Of a stretch of DNA of 7,853 nucleotides, positions 6,272 through 7,853 are shown piece after piece; the first letter of the stretch is position 1, and every line of letters starts with the position of its first letter. Under the pieces are notes generated by a model. It made no database searches. It was not told the DNA's origin and was given only the letters and a program-made list of their open reading frames with translations. The DNA comes from Eubacteriales bacterium. GTDB taxonomy: Bacteria > Bacillota > Clostridia > Peptostreptococcales > Anaerovoracaceae. The translations under genes were made by a program, and so were the position numbers. The DNA lies in assembly GCA_028692535.1 (NCBI GenBank), contig JAQUXD010000080.1:1-7853 (forward strand), in the 5' to 3' direction.

Positions 6272-7009
6272 CTATTTCCCTTTTTGTGCTGCCACCTTTA
6301 TGAAAAATAAAGGAAGCACGCTGATCCTCCGGATCCTGGAAGGCTCCTGCTTTAGACGGTACAGCCATTCCAGACCGTTGTTCCGATAAAACGCCGGCGC
6401 CCGCTTCAGCGTCCCGGACCAGATATCCAGGCTGCCGCCGATGCCGATGCCTACTTTCGCATGCAGCAGGTCCCGGTGCGCATCGATGAACTGCTCCTGC
6501 CTTGGGGAACCCAACGCCACACAGATGAAATCCGCACCGGATCCGTTGATCTTTTCGATGATCGAAGGAATCTCTTCCTCGGTAAAATACCCGTGCCGGG
6601 TCCCTGCGATCTGCAGGCCGGGAATCTGAAGCTTCATGTTTTCCGCAGCTTTTTCTGCGATTCCGGGCTTTCCGCCCAGAAAGTACACACGGCAATCCAG
6701 CTGCGCCGACAATTTCAGCGCATTCCAGGAAAAATCGATCCCGGTCACCCTCTCCCGTAAAGGTCGCCCCAGGATCTTTGAAGCGTATAACAGTCCTATG
6801 CCATCCGGGATCACAAGCTCCGCCCGGCGCAGGATATTCTTCAAAGCAGAGTCTCCGGATGCCCGCATAAGAATTTCCGAATTTGGGGTGGCGATCAATG
6901 TCATCCGATCCCCGCGCAGAAGATTTTCGAAAACAGACAAGGCATCTCCCAAGGTCACATCGTCCACGGGGATGCCCAATATATCGATTTTCTTATTCTT
7001 CTCTATCAT
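6272..7009 (-). CDS. tagA: WecG/TagA/CpsF family glycosyltransferase (ManNAc or ManNAcA transferase)
   Basis: This 245-residue protein belongs to the family (GT26) that adds N-acetylmannosamine (TagA, wall teichoic acid) or N-acetylmannosaminuronic acid (WecG, enterobacterial common antigen) to a GlcNAc-linked undecaprenyl lipid at the inner face of the membrane. Family motifs seen are TPNSE (41-45), VIPDG (66-70) with the conserved aspartate, RVTGID (87-92), ALGSPRQEQF (165-174), GIGGSLD (189-195), and the C-terminal region RAPAFYRNNGLEWLYRL (203-219) followed by EPSRIRR, which binds the membrane and completes the active site in TagA. ATG at 7009 has GGAGAAGG upstream and gives the usual family start (KIDILGIPVDDVT). 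The longer reading to 7075 needs a TTG start and extra residues. Divergent wecC suggests ManNAcA as donor sugar, but donor choice cannot be read from the sequence alone. Confidence 0.93.
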   Translation of the reverse strand: MIEKNKKIDILGIPVDDVTLGDALSVFENLLRGDRMTLIATPNSEILMRASGDSALKNILRRAELVIPDGIGLLYASKILGRPLRERVTGIDFSWNALKLSAQLDCRVYFLGGKPGIAEKAAENMKLQIPGLQIAGTRHGYFTEEEIPSIIEKINGSGADFICVALGSPRQEQFIDAHRDLLHAKVGIGIGGSLDIWSGTLKRAPAFYRNNGLEWLYRLKQEPSRIRRISVLPLFFIKVAAQKGK

Positions 7010-7031
7010 ATCCTTCTCCGTCAATGCAGTT

Positions 7032-7060
7032 ATTCTACCATAAACCAGCCCTCCGATAAA
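7032..7060 (-). promoter_or_regulatory. Candidate promoter of the glycosyltransferase-transketolase unit
   Basis: The minus strand has an extended -10 element, TGG followed by TAGAAT (7032-7040; the hexamer at 7032-7037 matches 5 of 6). TTTATC (7055-7060) lies 17 bases upstream as a weak -35. Transcription would start about 15-20 bases before the ATG at 7009. A second possible -10, TATAAA, occurs further upstream near 7069-7074, so the exact start is uncertain. Confidence 0.45.
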
Positions 7061-7071
7061 TACGAATTTAT
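7056..7071. promoter_or_regulatory. Interrupted palindrome between divergent promoters, possible operator
   Basis: ATAAAT and ATTTAT form six-base inverted arms around the four-base centre ACGA. The element overlaps the weak -35 of the leftward promoter and lies just upstream of the rightward one, a typical place for a shared regulator. AT-rich symmetry of this size can arise by chance, so this is only a candidate. Confidence 0.3.
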
Positions 7072-7080
7072 ACAAAATGA

Positions 7081-7109
7081 TAGAATCCCGCGAATGCTTA
7101 TGCTATCAT
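7081..7109 (+). promoter_or_regulatory. Candidate extended -10 promoter of wecC
   Basis: TGCTATCAT (7101-7109) is an extended -10 element, with the hexamer TATCAT matching 5 of 6 and TGn directly ahead of it. The -35 position, 17 bases upstream (7081-7086, TAGAAT), is weak, which extended -10 promoters can tolerate. The start would be near 7116, about 22 bases before the ATG at 7138, leaving room for the AGGAGGA ribosome binding site. Confidence 0.5.
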
Positions 7110-7137
7110 GTACGGGTATTGAATCAGGAGGAATAGA

Positions 7138-7853
7138 ATGAGAATATGCGTTATCGGTCTGGGCTATATCGGACTTCCCACAGCGGCGATGTTTGCCCGT
7201 GCCGGGATGGATGTCCTGGGCGTCGATCGAAATAAAATCATTACGGATGCGCTGAACGAAGGGCGGATCGTCATCGAAGAAGACGGCCTTGCAGAACTGA
7301 TCCAAAGCGTGGTGAGGGACGGTAAACTCCGGGCAGCAGGACAGCCCGAAGAGGCTTCTGCATTCATCATCGCTGTGCCTACACCTTTAGGCGAAAACAA
7401 GCAGTCGGACATGTCCTATGTGGAAGCTGCGACCCGTTCTGTCGTTCCTTATCTCCGATCCGGCAACATCGTCATCCTGGAATCCACCTCGCCTGTGGGA
7501 ACCGTGGACGAACTGATGAAGCCGATTCTGGAAGAAAGCGGCCTGCAGGCCGGTACCGATTTTTTTCTGGGCCATTCCCCCGAGCGGGTCATCCCCGGAA
7601 GTATTTTACGGGAACTGGTCTGCAATGATCGGATCGCCGGCGGCATCAACGAAGTCTCCGCGAAAAAGATCGCCGAACTGTACCGCACGTTCGTCAAGGG
7701 AGAAATCTACGAAACCGACGCACGCACCGCAGAGCTGTGTAAACTTTCGGAGAACACCTACCGGGACGTAAACATCGCTTTTGCAAACGAGCTGGCGAAG
7801 ATCTGCGAAGATCAGGGCATCGATGTGTGGAATCTGATCCGACTGTGCAACAA
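7138..7853 (+). CDS. wecC: UDP-N-acetyl-D-mannosamine dehydrogenase (N-terminal part, runs off right edge)
   Basis: This NAD-dependent enzyme oxidises UDP-ManNAc to UDP-ManNAcA, a donor for surface polysaccharides. I translated the frame from the sequence; 238 codons are present. The Rossmann fold opens with VIGLGYIGLP (5-14) and continues with VPTPLGENKQSDMSYV (80-95) and ESTSPVGT (115-122). The segment HSPERVIPGSILRELVCNDR (146-165) and the helix KLSENTYRDVNIAFANELA (202-220), with K202 and N206 as expected active-site residues, fit WecC better than UDP-glucose dehydrogenase. The catalytic cysteine lies beyond the window. ATG at 7138 has AGGAGG six bases upstream. It is the only plus-strand gene and is divergent from the TagA-family gene, so the two probably serve the same polymer. 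WbpA-type UDP-GlcNAc dehydrogenase is the main alternative. Confidence 0.93.
   Translation, partial: MRICVIGLGYIGLPTAAMFARAGMDVLGVDRNKIITDALNEGRIVIEEDGLAELIQSVVRDGKLRAAGQPEEASAFIIAVPTPLGENKQSDMSYVEAATRSVVPYLRSGNIVILESTSPVGTVDELMKPILEESGLQAGTDFFLGHSPERVIPGSILRELVCNDRIAGGINEVSAKKIAELYRTFVKGEIYETDARTAELCKLSENTYRDVNIAFANELAKICEDQGIDVWNLIRLCN

Noticed and set aside
7010..7075. Longer TagA-family reading beginning at TTG 7075
   Set aside because: It needs a rare start codon and would run through the likely promoter; ATG at 7009 matches the family start and has a ribosome binding site.

Overview
The window looks like a chromosomal segment of a moderate-GC member of the Bacillota, most likely a clostridial-type anaerobe. 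The evidence is the split (two-subunit) transketolase, strong AGGAGG ribosome binding sites, consensus sigma-A promoters, a TagA-family glycosyltransferase, and an ftsE-ftsX-coiled-coil/M23 peptidase cluster of the kind found in Gram-positive bacteria. No rRNA, tRNA, CRISPR array, insertion sequence or phage gene is visible. The window is almost fully coding. All genes but the last lie on the minus strand.

In transcription order on the minus strand there are three units. (1) A WecG/TagA/CpsF-family glycosyltransferase (6272-7009) is followed after 52 bp by the two transketolase subunits (N-terminal half 5401-6219, C-terminal half 4472-5401, overlapping by one base). The unit ends at a clear Rho-independent terminator (4410-4440). 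(2) A full-consensus promoter (TTGACA-16 nt-TATAAT, 4364-4391) lies just past that terminator. It drives a lone MinD/ParA-like P-loop protein whose Walker A motif lacks the catalytic lysine (3528-4322). (3) After a 104-bp gap with a candidate promoter comes ftsE (GTG start), ftsX (8-base overlap), a secreted coiled-coil M23 endopeptidase, and the 5' part of recJ, which runs off the left edge.

On the plus strand, divergent from the glycosyltransferase, is the first part of a UDP-N-acetyl-D-mannosamine dehydrogenase gene (wecC, 7138 to the right edge). The 128-bp divergent gap holds candidate promoters for both directions and a small interrupted palindrome between them.

Functionally, ftsE/ftsX/M23 make a complete membrane-controlled peptidoglycan hydrolase module. 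The glycosyltransferase and WecC together suggest a cell-surface polymer containing ManNAc or ManNAcA. Transketolase serves the non-oxidative pentose phosphate pathway, and RecJ serves DNA repair. The least explained gene is the lysine-less MinD-like protein, which is the best candidate for something undescribed. The rest is mostly conserved housekeeping content.
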